A stretch of 64,000 nt of DNA from DATKZH01 sp035528065 (GCA_035528065.1 DATKZH010000434.1:4381-68380), one strand, 5' to 3'; positions 47,472 to 59,852 are shown, counted from the stretch's first letter. Notes: generated by a model not told the origin, from the sequence alone. Numbers and translations are program-made.

Positions 47472-48029
47472 CTAGAGTCCCGCGAGCTCGAGAGACGCGA
47501 GCAGCAACACGAGGGCGGCGGCCACCGGCACGACCACCACCCATGCATTCACCCGGAAAAGCTCCGGCAGCGTCACGGAGCCGAAGTCGCCTCGGTTGAG
47601 GAGGCCGACGTTGAGCTTGGGATACAAGGCGGCGAAGAGCCCGGCCCCGACGAGGATGCCGGTCACCCCGCCCACGAGCGCGTCGAGATAGCCGTTCCCG
47701 ACGGCCCCGGCCAACGTGCCGGGACAGTAGCCGAGGACCCCGAACCCGACTCCGAAGATCAGGCCTCCGATGACCGTTGCCCCGACGGACCCCGGCTTGG
47801 GATGCAACTGGGCCAGGCCGAGGCTCTTGAGCAGGTGCACGCCGATCATTCCGGTGATCACGGCCGAGAGCATGATCTTGACGACCGTGAAGTCCTCGAA
47901 AAGGAGTTGGCCGATGATCACGTCGTACTTGGTCACGCCCCCTTTCTGGAGCAGGAAGCCGAAGACGACGCCCGCCAACAGCCCCAAGACGAGCTGAAGC
48001 CCCTTTTTCGCGTGGATCGTCGTGAGCAT
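47472..48029 (-). CDS. YeeE/YedE-type sulfur transport protein
   Basis: 185 residues from ATG 48029 with GGGAGGAG upstream. About five membrane helices. The family motif GVGFGVLGYCPGTLAGAVGNGYLDALVGG contains the conserved Cys. A preceding GGLIFG lies in the same helix pair. YeeE/YedE proteins take up thiosulfate or related sulfur species. It is 14 bases downstream of a second, shorter family member, so the two likely form a heteromeric transporter. Confidence 0.9.
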   Translation of the reverse strand: MLTTIHAKKGLQLVLGLLAGVVFGFLLQKGGVTKYDVIIGQLLFEDFTVVKIMLSAVITGMIGVHLLKSLGLAQLHPKPGSVGATVIGGLIFGVGFGVLGYCPGTLAGAVGNGYLDALVGGVTGILVGAGLFAALYPKLNVGLLNRGDFGSVTLPELFRVNAWVVVVPVAAALVLLLASLELAGL

Positions 48030-48043
48030 TTCGTCTCCTCCCA

Positions 48044-48565
48044 CTACGCGGCAAGCACTTGGAAGAGGATCATCGCCGTGGCGATGCCGCCCGCGAAGAA
48101 GCACATCGCGGCGATCCAACCGCTCAGCGCCAGTTGCAGCGTGCCGCTGATTCCGTGGCCACTGGTGCAACCGCCGGCCCAGCGTGCCCCCAGGCCCAGG
48201 AGGATGCCGCCGAGGAAGGCCACGATCAGGCGCCCCAGCGCGCCGGGCCCGAACGCGACGGCCCACCGGCTCGACACCCACTTGAGCTCGAAGTCTCCCG
48301 AGAGCGTGGCCGCGAGGAACGCCCCGATCACCACGCCGGCCACCAGCATCCATTCCCAGTCGATTTCCGGGGCAAACTTCTGGTAATAGGGCTTTTCTTT
48401 CACCTTTGCGCCGCGGAACAGGCGTTCGAGCATCCCGCTGGAGCGGGCGAATGCGGTCGAGCAGCCGAGCGGCTTGTCGGAAAGGAGAAAGGTCAGACAG
48501 CTCAACAGCCCGATGCCGATCCCGACGGCATAGGGCGACCACTGCGTCATCGTGATCCAGTCCAT
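48044..48565 (-). CDS. YeeE/YedE-type sulfur transport protein, second subunit
   Basis: 173 residues from ATG 48565, chosen because GGAGGTG lies 7 bases upstream; a GTG at 48583 is less likely. About four helices. Two family Cys motifs are visible, DKPLGCSTAFARSSGM and ARWAGGCTSGHGISGTLQLALSGW, the latter being the YeeE/YedE GGCTSGHG signature. It sits 36 bases after the persulfide dioxygenase-rhodanese gene and 14 before the other subunit, so all are probably one operon. Confidence 0.9.
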   Translation of the reverse strand: MDWITMTQWSPYAVGIGIGLLSCLTFLLSDKPLGCSTAFARSSGMLERLFRGAKVKEKPYYQKFAPEIDWEWMLVAGVVIGAFLAATLSGDFELKWVSSRWAVAFGPGALGRLIVAFLGGILLGLGARWAGGCTSGHGISGTLQLALSGWIAAMCFFAGGIATAMILFQVLAA

Positions 48566-48601
48566 CCGGGGCACCTCCATCACGGGAAGGGAGTCTCGCC
48601 G

Positions 48602-50029
48602 CTATCCAAGCTCCTTGCCGAGGAACCGCGTGCCGTGCGGTCCGACGCACATCGGGCAGGCCGGTCCGAGCCCGGCGGCCGCGTAGCCCGTCATCCCGCC
48701 CGCCGCGTTCATCACCCGCTCGAACCCGTGCTGTCGCAGGATGCTTGCCGCCAGGCTGGAGCGATGCCCGGTGCTGCATAGGGCGACGACCGGAATCGAG
48801 GGGGCCAGCTCGTTGTGTCGAGTCCGCAGCTCCGGCGCGGGGACGTTGATCGCACCCTGGACGTGGGCTTGTTCAAACTCGCGGGGGGCGCGGACGTCGA
48901 TAAGCTGGAACTTCTCTTCGCCCGTGGCCATGGCGTGCAACTCCTGCGGGGAGATCTGGCCCACGTGTGCCGTGGGCAACCCCGCTTTCGCCCAGGCGAA
49001 CATGCCGCCGTCCAGATATCCTACGACCTGATCGAGACCCACGCGTCGAAGCCACGTGGCGGCTTCGGCGGCTTGATCGGCCGTCTGGGCGACGAGCAAG
49101 ATCTCGGCCTGCGGGGGCAGCACCCAGCCGGCGAACGTGGCGAAGTTGCCGCCGAAATCGATGTGCCATGCGCCGGGGACGTGCTGACCGCCAAAGGAGT
49201 CGTAAGGCCGGACGTCCAGAATGATCGCGCCGTCGCCCTCGGCCGCCTTCCGGAAGGCGTCGGGGGCCATGGGCATGGGGGCCGGCAACTGCCGCACCAG
49301 GGCCGGCCCCTTCGCATTGATCGCGCTACAGCGACTGAAGTGGTCCGGGGCGCCGGGCATATTCGTGGTGAGCGAGCGCACGAATTCGTCCCGGTCCCGG
49401 ATCTGGAGCGCCGCGTTGTATTTCCGCTCGTAGCCGATCGTGCTGGTCCGCATCGCCCCCATGGCGCGGCCGCATAGCGAGCCCGCACCGTGGGCGGGGT
49501 AGACCGTGCAGAAGTCGGGCAGCGTGAGCAGCTTCTCGTGCAGCGAGTCGAAGAGCCGGGAGGCCAGTTGCCGGGCCTGGCCGGGAAACAGGTCCGGCCG
49601 GCCCACGTCGCCCACGAACAGCGTGTCGCCGCAGAACGCGCCGGCCGGCTCGTCGCCCCGGGCCTTGTCGGCGACCACGTAGGAGATGTGCTCGGGCGTG
49701 TGGCCGGGCGTCTCGCGGACCTCGACGATCATGTCCTCGATCTCGAATCGGTCGCCTTCCACCAGCGCAACGTGGTCGAAGGCGCACTCCCCCGATTTCG
49801 GGGCATAGATCTTCGCCCCGGTCCTCTCGGCAAGATCCAGATGCCCGGAAACGAAATCGGCGTGCAGATGCGTTTCGAGGACGTGCGTGATTCTCATTTG
49901 CAGCTCTTTGGCTGCGTCGAGATAGATTTGAACGTCGCGGCGCGGGTCGACGATCGCACACGTCTCCGATCCTCCCAGCAGGTAGGAGCTGTGGGCGAGT
50001 CCTTTGACAAAGAACTGTTGCACGAACAT
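48602..50029 (-). CDS. Persulfide dioxygenase-like metallo-beta-lactamase with two rhodanese domains
   Basis: 475 residues from ATG 50029, GAGGAGG upstream. The N-terminal metallo-beta-lactamase domain has the metal motif THLHADFVSGH (H54, H56, D58, H63), ETPGHTPEHISYV, FCGDTLFVGDVGRPDL and PAHGAGSLCG, matching ETHE1/persulfide dioxygenases. Two rhodanese domains follow. The first lacks an active-site Cys (LLVAQTADQAA). The second has VVALCSTGHRSSLAAS with an intact Cys loop. It would oxidise glutathione- or protein-bound sulfane sulfur and shuttle it. The downstream YeeE/YedE and SulP genes fit a sulfur uptake or detoxification operon. Confidence 0.92.
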   Translation of the reverse strand: MFVQQFFVKGLAHSSYLLGGSETCAIVDPRRDVQIYLDAAKELQMRITHVLETHLHADFVSGHLDLAERTGAKIYAPKSGECAFDHVALVEGDRFEIEDMIVEVRETPGHTPEHISYVVADKARGDEPAGAFCGDTLFVGDVGRPDLFPGQARQLASRLFDSLHEKLLTLPDFCTVYPAHGAGSLCGRAMGAMRTSTIGYERKYNAALQIRDRDEFVRSLTTNMPGAPDHFSRCSAINAKGPALVRQLPAPMPMAPDAFRKAAEGDGAIILDVRPYDSFGGQHVPGAWHIDFGGNFATFAGWVLPPQAEILLVAQTADQAAEAATWLRRVGLDQVVGYLDGGMFAWAKAGLPTAHVGQISPQELHAMATGEEKFQLIDVRAPREFEQAHVQGAINVPAPELRTRHNELAPSIPVVALCSTGHRSSLAASILRQHGFERVMNAAGGMTGYAAAGLGPACPMCVGPHGTRFLGKELG

Positions 50030-50367
50030 CAGCTACCTCCTCGTTTGAAGCACATTTCCTTCACGGCCGGTGAGGGGGGAACCTGCGCGCCGGTTCGGGC
50101 CGACGCGCTTGGCTCGGGCGCTTGGCTCAGGAACGCGGCCGCTCGCCAAGGCCGCTTCGCGCGTCGTCGTGAGTGAGCCGTGTTCCTCGCGCGCCGTGGC
50201 GTCGGCGCAGGTGTTCGCCCGGCCGCCGACCGCGGGCCCCTCATCCTCGCCTACGACCGGATTGTCCTCGCCGAAAAAAGGATGTCAAGCCAGCACCCCC
50301 CTGGAGCCTGGGCAAACGAAGCCGACTTGCGCCCGTTGCCCGGTTATGACGCACCTTCGGGGGGGGG
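50030..50367. other. Intergenic region between carB and the persulfide dioxygenase gene
   Basis: 338 bp of GC-rich sequence with no repeat of the dispersed hairpin type and no clear terminator after carB. It contains the promoter candidate listed at 50261-50288. I see nothing else. Confidence 0.5.
50261..50288 (-). promoter_or_regulatory. Candidate sigma-70 promoter for the sulfur operon
   Basis: On the minus strand a perfect -35 TTGACA (50283-50288) is followed after 16 bases by GACAAT (50261-50266), a 4/6 match to TATAAT. It would give a leader of about 225 bases before ATG 50029. Planctomycete promoters are poorly defined, so this is tentative. Confidence 0.35.
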
Positions 50368-53568
<3,201 letters not shown>

Positions 53569-53677
53569 GGTTCGTGGTTCCTTCGCGCAATCTCGATGAT
53601 GCCCCGTCCGAGGGCGACGGGACGATAGGCTCCAACACAGTCACGATTTCAGATCAGACGCACTTGATCACGGTCTT

Positions 53678-53798
53678 AGGACCGGCGAATCAATTACTGT
53701 CGCGTTTTCCGATGTACTCCTCACGCTCCGCGTGAAGGTGTGCCGCTTGGCCTCACGCGGAGCGTGAGGAGTACGACACTTATTGATTCGCCGGTCCT
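53678..53798. repeat. 121-bp nested palindromic element between carB and guaA
   Basis: A perfect 17-bp terminal inverted repeat (AGGACCGGCGAATCAAT at 53678-53694, its complement at 53782-53798) encloses a perfect 22-bp inverted repeat (53714-53735 and 53753-53774, beginning GTACTCCTCACGCTCC). There is no coding content. Its outer end touches the last base of the GMP synthase stop codon. Same architecture as 6774-6891 and 55089-55224. Confidence 0.9.
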
Positions 53799-54730
53799 TA
53801 GATGTACTCGATGGTGGCGGGCGGCTTCGGCGTCAGGTCGTACAGGCACCGGTTCACGCCCTCGATCGCCGTCACCCGCTCGCAGATCCGCCGGAGCTTG
53901 TCCCAGGGCAGCTCGACGGGGGTCGCCGTTCGCGCGTCGATGCTGTCGAGGCACCGGACGACGATGATCTCGCCAAACTCCCGCTTGCGGTCGCGGATGC
54001 CCGTCGCCCGGTCGTTCAACAGCACCGCCAGGTACTGGAACGCCCCGCTATCGGCCAGTTCCTCCTCAACAATCGCGGTCGCGGCCCGGACCGTCGCCAG
54101 CCGCGATTCGGTCACCTCGCCCACGATCCGTGTCGCCAATGCCGGGCCGGGGAACGGAATCCTCTCGGTGACCTCCGCGGGACATTCCAGGACCTTGGCC
54201 ACCTCGCGCACGCCGTCCTTGCGGAGCGTGGCCAACGGCTCGAGCACGCAGTAGCCGTACTCCTGCTCCGGATCGATCCCCAACTGGGCAAGGATGTTGT
54301 GCTGGCGCTTGATCCCGTCGACCGTCTCTTCGATGTCGGTGAGGATCGTCCCGTGCATCAAGTGTTTCGCACCCGTCTTCCGAACCAGATCGCCGAACAC
54401 GGTACGGTAGAAGGTGTTGGTCACGGCGTTGCGCTTCTCCTCGGGGTCCGTCAGGCCCGCCAGCGCGCCGAGGAACTCAGCCCGGGCGTCAATGCACTCG
54501 ACCGGGATCCCCATCCGGGCAAATATCTCGCAGACCCGTTCCGGCTCGCCTTCGCGCATCAGGGCACTGTCGATGAACACCGTCTTCTGCCGGTCGCCCA
54601 GGGCGCGATGTCCCAGGACCGTGACCACCGAGCTATCGACCCCGCCGCTCAGCGCGTTGATCGCAAGCCCCTCGCCGACCGCTTCCCGAATCTCAGCGAC
54701 CTTTTCCTCGACGAATGCCTGGTAGTCCAT
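53798..54730 (-). CDS. guaA: GMP synthase ATP-pyrophosphatase subunit, stand-alone
   Basis: 310 residues covering only the ATP-PPase and dimerisation domains of GMP synthase: P-loop LSGGVDSSVVTVLG (residues 28-41), KTVFIDSALMREGE, MHGTILTDIEE, ERIPFPGPALATRIVGEVT, and the C-terminal PATIEYI. The N-terminal glutaminase (class I amidotransferase, CxGGC type) normally fused in bacteria (about 520 residues total) is absent. This is the split form known from archaea. It would aminate XMP to GMP, using ammonia from a separate subunit or free ammonia. No partner glutaminase lies in the window. Confidence 0.93.
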   Translation of the reverse strand: MDYQAFVEEKVAEIREAVGEGLAINALSGGVDSSVVTVLGHRALGDRQKTVFIDSALMREGEPERVCEIFARMGIPVECIDARAEFLGALAGLTDPEEKRNAVTNTFYRTVFGDLVRKTGAKHLMHGTILTDIEETVDGIKRQHNILAQLGIDPEQEYGYCVLEPLATLRKDGVREVAKVLECPAEVTERIPFPGPALATRIVGEVTESRLATVRAATAIVEEELADSGAFQYLAVLLNDRATGIRDRKREFGEIIVVRCLDSIDARTATPVELPWDKLRRICERVTAIEGVNRCLYDLTPKPPATIEYI

Positions 54731-55256
54731 CCAATTCCTCCTTGTGGTCCTCGAATAAAACGGGGAAAAGGTGAGTCTGGAGGGTGCAGATCTCGACCGC
54801 GCTGCCCGGCTCCCAGGACCGGCACAGGCGGCTCCACGCCGGGAAACGCGACGGAGTCCGCCACGGAGCTTAAGCTCAGTCGATACGGAGTATTCGAGAA
54901 GCTAACACAACCGCCCTGGGAAGAGAAGTGCCTGCGCCGGCAAGCATCCGATGCGACGGACTCAGCGAGTGACCGTAAGCGAGGTCAATACCGAGTATTA
55001 GGAACGCTAATGGGCCGTGGCAGAACCGCCTGGGGGAATCGTTTTTCGACAGCGTTGCCTGGCAGATACGCAACTTGACCCAACGTGATGGCCCGTTCCA
55101 GAAACACGGCCATACGAACCGGAAGTGCCGGCGAGGGGGAAGACCGGGAAAACGTCGCTCCTCGCTTGCGCTTCGGGTCAGTGTGGACTACCGGCATTCG
55201 CTGTGGTTTTCCTGGAACGGGCCATGCCGGAGAATCCACGACGGGGAGGTGATCGA
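54731..55256. other. Divergent intergenic region with repeats
   Basis: 526 bp between divergent guaA and the hydrolase gene. It holds the nested repeat at 55089-55224, and two related cores (GAGTGACCGTAAGCGAGGTC near 54968 and CCTCGCTTGCGCTTCGGGTC near 55158) of the dispersed type. Two similar tracts, CGATACGGAGTATTCGAGAAGCTAA near 54880 and its variant near 54995, look like an imperfect direct repeat about 110 bases apart. I see no gene. Confidence 0.6.
55089..55224. repeat. 136-bp inverted-repeat-bounded element
   Basis: TGGCCCGTTCCAG (55089-55101) and CTGGAACGGGCCA (55212-55224) form perfect 13-bp terminal inverted repeats, with imperfect extension inward. The interior carries the CCTCGCTTGCGCTTCGGGT core. 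It ends 32 bases before the hydrolase ATG, so it forms part of that gene's 5' region. Confidence 0.75.
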
Positions 55257-56327
55257 ATGGGCAAGCTCGCAGTCGCTTGGATGGCGGTTCTCGTCGCAGC
55301 CCTGCCGCTCGACGCAGCGTCGGGGCAAGAGACGGGGGTGGGGCCCGACTTGGCCGCTTCCGCCGAGCGGTTCGTCGCAAGACTGGAGCACGGCGAGTTC
55401 TCCGCCGCGGCGAGGGATTTCGACGAGACCATGACCAAGGCCATGCCGCCCGAGAAGCTCGAAGGGGCCTGGAAATCGGTCGTTGCGCAAGCCGGCCCCC
55501 TCAAGCGGAGGGTCAGCGTCCGCGTGGCCAAGGTGCCCAAGTACGACGTCGCGGTGGTCACGTGCGAGTTCGAGAAGTCGACGCTCGACGTCAAAGTGGT
55601 CTACGACGGCGAGGGGAAGATCACCGGCCTTTGGTTCGCTCCCAGCGCCTCGACGGCCAAGTACGAACCGCCACCCTATGCAAAGCAGGACTCCTTTGAG
55701 GAGAAGGAAGTCAGTTTCGGCTCCTGGCTGTGGACGCTGCCCGGTACGCTTACGCTTCCGCGGGGCAACGGCCCGTTCCCCGCGGTCGTGCTCGTCCCCA
55801 GGATCGGAGCCCGCGATCCCGACCTTGCCGGGCTCATCCTGTTTGCCGCCGCGAGCCGCCCGCTGGAGGACGTTATCCTGGCCCAGAGGCGTTGGCTCTT
55901 CATGCTCGACGGCGAGCTCTCCGAAGAGGATGAAGCGCAGCTTCGGAAGATCGAAGAGCGGGTCGCCCGCGTGAAAGATCCGCAGCTCTCCCCGGAGACG
56001 CCGGCGGCGGACCTGCCCCTCGGCATCCACCCGGCCTATTGGCTCGACTTGCGGGGCTACGATCCGCCCGAAGCTGCCAAGAGCCTGAAGCAGCCCATGC
56101 TCGTCCTCCACGGCCAACGGGACTACCAGGTCATGATGGAGGACTTCGATCGCTGGAGACAGGCCCTCTCCTCCCGGGACGACGTGCACTTCAAGCGCTA
56201 CCCAAAGTGCAACCACCTGTTCGTCGAAGGAGAGGGGCAGAGCACACCCGCCGAGTACCAGACCCCCGGCAACGTGGCCCAGCCCGTTGTGGATGACATC
56301 GCCGACTGGATAGGCAAGCAGCCGTGA
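55257..56327 (+). CDS. Exported alpha/beta hydrolase with DUF3887-like N-terminus, core deleted
   Basis: 356 residues from ATG 55257, with GGGGAGGTGATC just upstream. Sec signal, then a DUF3887-like domain (FVARLEHGEFSAAARDFDETMTKAMPPEKLEGAWKSV) and an alpha/beta hydrolase. The hydrolase part runs FPAVVLV directly into PRIGARDPDLAGLILFAAASRPLED. In intact relatives about 100 or more residues containing the oxyanion loop and GHSxGG nucleophile elbow lie between these blocks. The acid (LHGQRDYQV) and His (KCNHLFVEGEG) elements remain. So the protein appears to carry an in-frame internal deletion at residue 180/181 and should lack esterase activity. Confidence 0.82.
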   Translation: MGKLAVAWMAVLVAALPLDAASGQETGVGPDLAASAERFVARLEHGEFSAAARDFDETMTKAMPPEKLEGAWKSVVAQAGPLKRRVSVRVAKVPKYDVAVVTCEFEKSTLDVKVVYDGEGKITGLWFAPSASTAKYEPPPYAKQDSFEEKEVSFGSWLWTLPGTLTLPRGNGPFPAVVLVPRIGARDPDLAGLILFAAASRPLEDVILAQRRWLFMLDGELSEEDEAQLRKIEERVARVKDPQLSPETPAADLPLGIHPAYWLDLRGYDPPEAAKSLKQPMLVLHGQRDYQVMMEDFDRWRQALSSRDDVHFKRYPKCNHLFVEGEGQSTPAEYQTPGNVAQPVVDDIADWIGKQP

Positions 56328-56458
56328 TCGTCCCCCCCCCGAACGGCAGTGTCGTGATTACTACTTATTGGGGAACCCAGCCCCCCGAGGGTGTGCTGCT
56401 GTGGCCCTGCCGGGGATTACTCACAAACGCGAATTCGTTGCCGCGCTCTCCCCCTTTC

Positions 56459-56487
56459 TTGCGGACTGGCCCTGAATCTGGCATAAT
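56459..56487 (+). promoter_or_regulatory. Candidate sigma-70 promoter upstream of tRNA-Arg
   Basis: TTGCGG (56459-56464), a 17-base spacer and CATAAT (56482-56487) make a good -35/-10 pair reading toward the tRNA 114 bases away. Its position supports tRNA transcription, though nothing else confirms it. Confidence 0.4.
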
Positions 56488-56540
56488 TGGCGTGCTGAAG
56501 ACCTGAGCGTGGACCCGCGGTGTCGGGGCCGCTCTCGCAA

Positions 56541-57095
<555 letters not shown>

Positions 57096-57300
57096 GCGGT
57101 GAAGGTGATGGCGAGAATCATCCGATGGTACAACGAGGAGCGGCTCCACAGTGCCCTGGGGTTCCTTCGGCCCGTAGACTATTACCGAGGCAACCCGGAG
57201 GAGTTGTACGCCGCGCGGCGGCAGAAGCTGGCGGCGGCTCGGCACCGGCGAAGGGAAAAGAACCTACAACTTCGGCAGCTCACGCTGCCATTGACCAGCG
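57096..57300 (+). pseudogene. IS3-type transposase C-terminal remnant
   Basis: About 65 residues read as the end of an IS3-like integrase-core transposase: ARIIRWYNEERLHSALGFLRPVDYYRGNPEELYAARRQKL and then RRREKNLQLRQLTLP. The catalytic DDE core is absent. It begins exactly where the integrase homology stops (57095/57096) and runs without a break into an IS256-type frame at about 57300, so two elements have been fused by decay. Confidence 0.8.
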
Positions 57301-57983
57301 AGGAGACCGTTGCTTGGCCTGCCCTGGTTCTTGTGCCAGATCCGTTGAAACAAAACAAGAACGCCGCCGTCTGTACGGCCCTTTTGGAGGACCTCTGTGC
57401 CCGAGGCCTGGACACCTCGTCGCCCACGCTGTTGGTGCTGGACGGGGTGAAGGCCCTGCACGCGGCCGCCAAACGCGTCTGGGGATGAAACGCCCTCGTG
57501 CAACGCTGCCAAGTCCACAAGAAGCGGAACGTTCAGCAGCACCTGCCGCAGAAACACTGGCCGGAACTTTCGCGGCAACTCAAAGCGGCCTACCATGAGA
57601 CGGACTACGACCAGGCCCTGAAGGGTCTGAAGACGACGGCCCGATGGCTGGAGCGACTCAATCCGAATGCCGCCGCCAGCCTGCGGGAAGGGATGGAGGA
57701 AACGCTGACGGTCGTTCGTCTGGGCGTGCCCGAGCTGCTTCGCCGCACCCTGGCGACGACCAATCCGATCGAGTCGGCGTTCAGCGTGGCGGAGAATGTC
57801 ACCTCGCGAGTGAAGCGTTGGCGTGACGGCGACATGCGCAAGCGTTGGTGCACCGCCGGCCTGCTCCGTGCTGAGAGCAAGTTCCGTCGTGTCAAAGGCT
57901 ACCGGCATATGCCACAGCTACTCAGAGCATTGGACCGTCTTGTCCTGGCAAAGGGACTTGACCAAAACAGAAAGACCGCCTGA
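57300..57983 (+). pseudogene. IS256/mutator-type transposase, C-terminal half, one nonsense codon
   Basis: The frame VCTALLEDLCARGLDTSSPTLLVLDGVKALHAAAKRVWG ends at TGA 57486-57488. It continues in the same frame as NALVQRCQVHKKRNVQQHLPQKHWP through NPIESAFSVAENVTSRVKRWRDGDMRKRW to the stop at 57983. This is a mutator-family transposase with its middle Asp (VLDG) and the C-x2-H segment. A single in-frame TGA and loss of the N-terminal half make it inactive. It is flanked by IS3 and integrase remnants. Confidence 0.85.
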
Positions 57984-58065
57984 TAATCTTCCGAGGAGCC
58001 GCCCTCCTCTTTTCAACTGTCAAAGAAACATCTTCGATGAGCCATCGCCTACAATGGCAATTCAC

Positions 58066-58138
58066 GGGCCCGTAGCTCAGTGGTTAGAGCAGGGGACTCA
58101 TAATCCCTGGGTCGGGGGTTCGACTCCCTCCGGGCCTA
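58066..58138 (+). tRNA. tRNA with CAT anticodon, probably tRNA-Ile2
   Basis: 73 bases. Acceptor GGGCCCG/CGGGCCT, D arm GCTC/GAGC, anticodon stem GGGGA/TCCCT with loop CTCATAA giving CAT, T arm with TTCGACT. The body (TAGCTCAGTGGTTAGAGCAG, GACTCATAATC) is much closer to E. coli tRNA-Ile2 (lysidine-modified CAU) than to elongator tRNA-Met, so I favour Ile2. Met remains possible. TACAAT 11 bases upstream is a likely -10 box. It bounds the remnant island on the right. Confidence 0.9.
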
Positions 58139-58416
58139 CTATGGCATTTTGTACACTATCGCACATTGTCGCAAGGTTTCGCACAAAGCTTTTTCCTGCC
58201 AAGGGTTACGACTTCCATTGCGAATGTTTGCGAAACCATGCGGCGGAGAGCTGCACCGGATTCCGCGCCGCCCGTGCACCGGATTCTGCACTGCTTTCCA
58301 TCTCGGCCGCTTGGCGGTAGTGTGTGATACTTGAGGATGAAAGGCGCGTGTCAACGAAACCTCGGTCTGGCCACGCTGAGCGAACCATCATGTAAGCACC
58401 CGTTAAGGAGTCGATT

Positions 58417-59730
58417 ATGAAAGCGACAAACGTGCGCACCTCCCGTGACTCTTGCTCCCGTCGGCGTTTCCTGGCGACTTCCGCCGCAGGTGCGGCGATC
58501 GGGACGCTTGCCCTGGCCCGCGGCGCTCACGCGGCCGGCAGTGACCGGATCAAGGTGGGCGTGATCGGCTGCGGGGGTCGGGGGAGCGGCGCGGCGGTCA
58601 ATGCGATGAACGCCGGGGAAGACGTCCAGGTGGTCGCGCTGGCCGACGTCTTCGACGACAAGGTCCAGGCAAGCCGGAAGAACCTCCAGACGGCCAAGCC
58701 CGACCAGGCCGCCATCGACGACGATCACTGCTTCGCCGGGTTCGACGCGGGCGAGAAGGTGATCGCCAGCGGCGTCGACGTGGTGCTGATCGCCTGCGCC
58801 TCGAAGTTTCATCCCACGTATATGAAGGCGGCGGTCGACGCCGGCAAGCACGTCTTCCTGGAGAAGCCGCACGCGATCGATCCGCCCGGCATCCACGTCG
58901 TCCAGGAGGCGTGCGACGTGGCCGAGAAGAAGAAGCTGAGCGTCGTCTCCGGCCTCTGCTGGCGATACGACGCGGGCGTCCAGGAGACGATGAAGCGCGT
59001 GCTGGACGGGGCGATCGGCGAGATCGTCGCCATCCAGGAGACCTACATGCGGGCGCCCTACCGGCTGATCGAGCCCCAGCCGGGGCAGAGCGAGCTGGAG
59101 TCGCAGTTCCGCAACTGGTACCACTTCCGCTGGCTGTCGGGCGACGACGTGCCGCAGTCGCTGTTGCACAGCATGGACAAGGGGCAGTGGGCCCTGAGGG
59201 AGATGACGCCGCTGAAGGCGTTTGGCTCGGGCGGCCGGTCGTCGTCGTTCGGTCCGGTCTTCGGCGACGTGTTCGACCACGGCGCGATCGTCTACGAGTA
59301 TGAGAACGGCGTGCGCATGTACGCCAACGTCCGCGCGCAAACGGCGTGCTACAGCGAGGTCACCGACACCATCCTCGGCACCAAGGGTCGCGCCTACCTC
59401 CCCACGAAAAATCGCATCGAGGGCGAGACCGAATGGAAGTACGACGGCCCCAAGTCGAACATGTACGACGCCGAGCACAAGGTGCTGTTCGACGCGATCC
59501 GGTCCGGCGAGCCGGTCAACAACGGCCCGTACATGGTCCACAGCACGATGGTGGCGATCCTGGGCCAGATGGTCTGCTACACCGGGAAGCAGATGACCTG
59601 GGACGAAGTGATGAGCTCGACGTGGCAGGCGGGGCCCGAGACGTGCAGTTGGGACATGGACCCGCCGGTCAAGCCGGACGCCGATGGAACCTATCCGGTC
59701 CCCGTTCCCGGGGTCACCAAGCTGGCGTAG
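58417..59730 (+). CDS. Tat-exported Gfo/Idh/MocA-family oxidoreductase
   Basis: 437 residues, with AAGGAG upstream of ATG 58417. Twin-arginine signal (SRRRFLATSAAGAAIGTLALARGAHA). NAD(P)-binding start IKVGVIGCGGRGSGAAVNAM, active-site block VFLEKPHAIDPPGI, and the alpha/beta substrate domain with YHFRWLSGDDVPQSLLHSMD and TEWKYDGPKSNMYDAEHKVLFDAI. It is a different subgroup from the paralogue at 4041-5336. Substrate is unknown, presumably a sugar acid or cyclitol. A UroD-like gene follows convergently. Confidence 0.92.
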   Translation: MKATNVRTSRDSCSRRRFLATSAAGAAIGTLALARGAHAAGSDRIKVGVIGCGGRGSGAAVNAMNAGEDVQVVALADVFDDKVQASRKNLQTAKPDQAAIDDDHCFAGFDAGEKVIASGVDVVLIACASKFHPTYMKAAVDAGKHVFLEKPHAIDPPGIHVVQEACDVAEKKKLSVVSGLCWRYDAGVQETMKRVLDGAIGEIVAIQETYMRAPYRLIEPQPGQSELESQFRNWYHFRWLSGDDVPQSLLHSMDKGQWALREMTPLKAFGSGGRSSSFGPVFGDVFDHGAIVYEYENGVRMYANVRAQTACYSEVTDTILGTKGRAYLPTKNRIEGETEWKYDGPKSNMYDAEHKVLFDAIRSGEPVNNGPYMVHSTMVAILGQMVCYTGKQMTWDEVMSSTWQAGPETCSWDMDPPVKPDADGTYPVPVPGVTKLA

Positions 59731-59772
59731 TCAGGCAGGCCGTGGTGCCCCTGCTGGCAGCGCGTTGAAAAA

Positions 59773-59852
59773 GGGTGCCACTGCTGGCTTGCCCAGCAGT
59801 GATTCTCGTGCGGATTTGCACAGCACTGCTGGGCAAGCCAGCAGTGGCACCC
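59773..59852. repeat. Perfect 29-bp inverted repeat
   Basis: Bases 59773-59801 (beginning GGGTGCCACTGCTGGC) pair perfectly with 59824-59852 across a 22-base loop. Each arm itself contains the CTGCTGGCTTGCCCAGCAG hairpin, the same core as in the element at 6774-6891. It lies between convergent genes and could act as a strong terminator, though without U-tract. Confidence 0.92.

Noticed and set aside
57486..57488. In-frame TGA as a selenocysteine codon
   Set aside because: The gene is a half transposase in a decayed island with no hairpin of the SECIS type apparent; a nonsense mutation is simpler.
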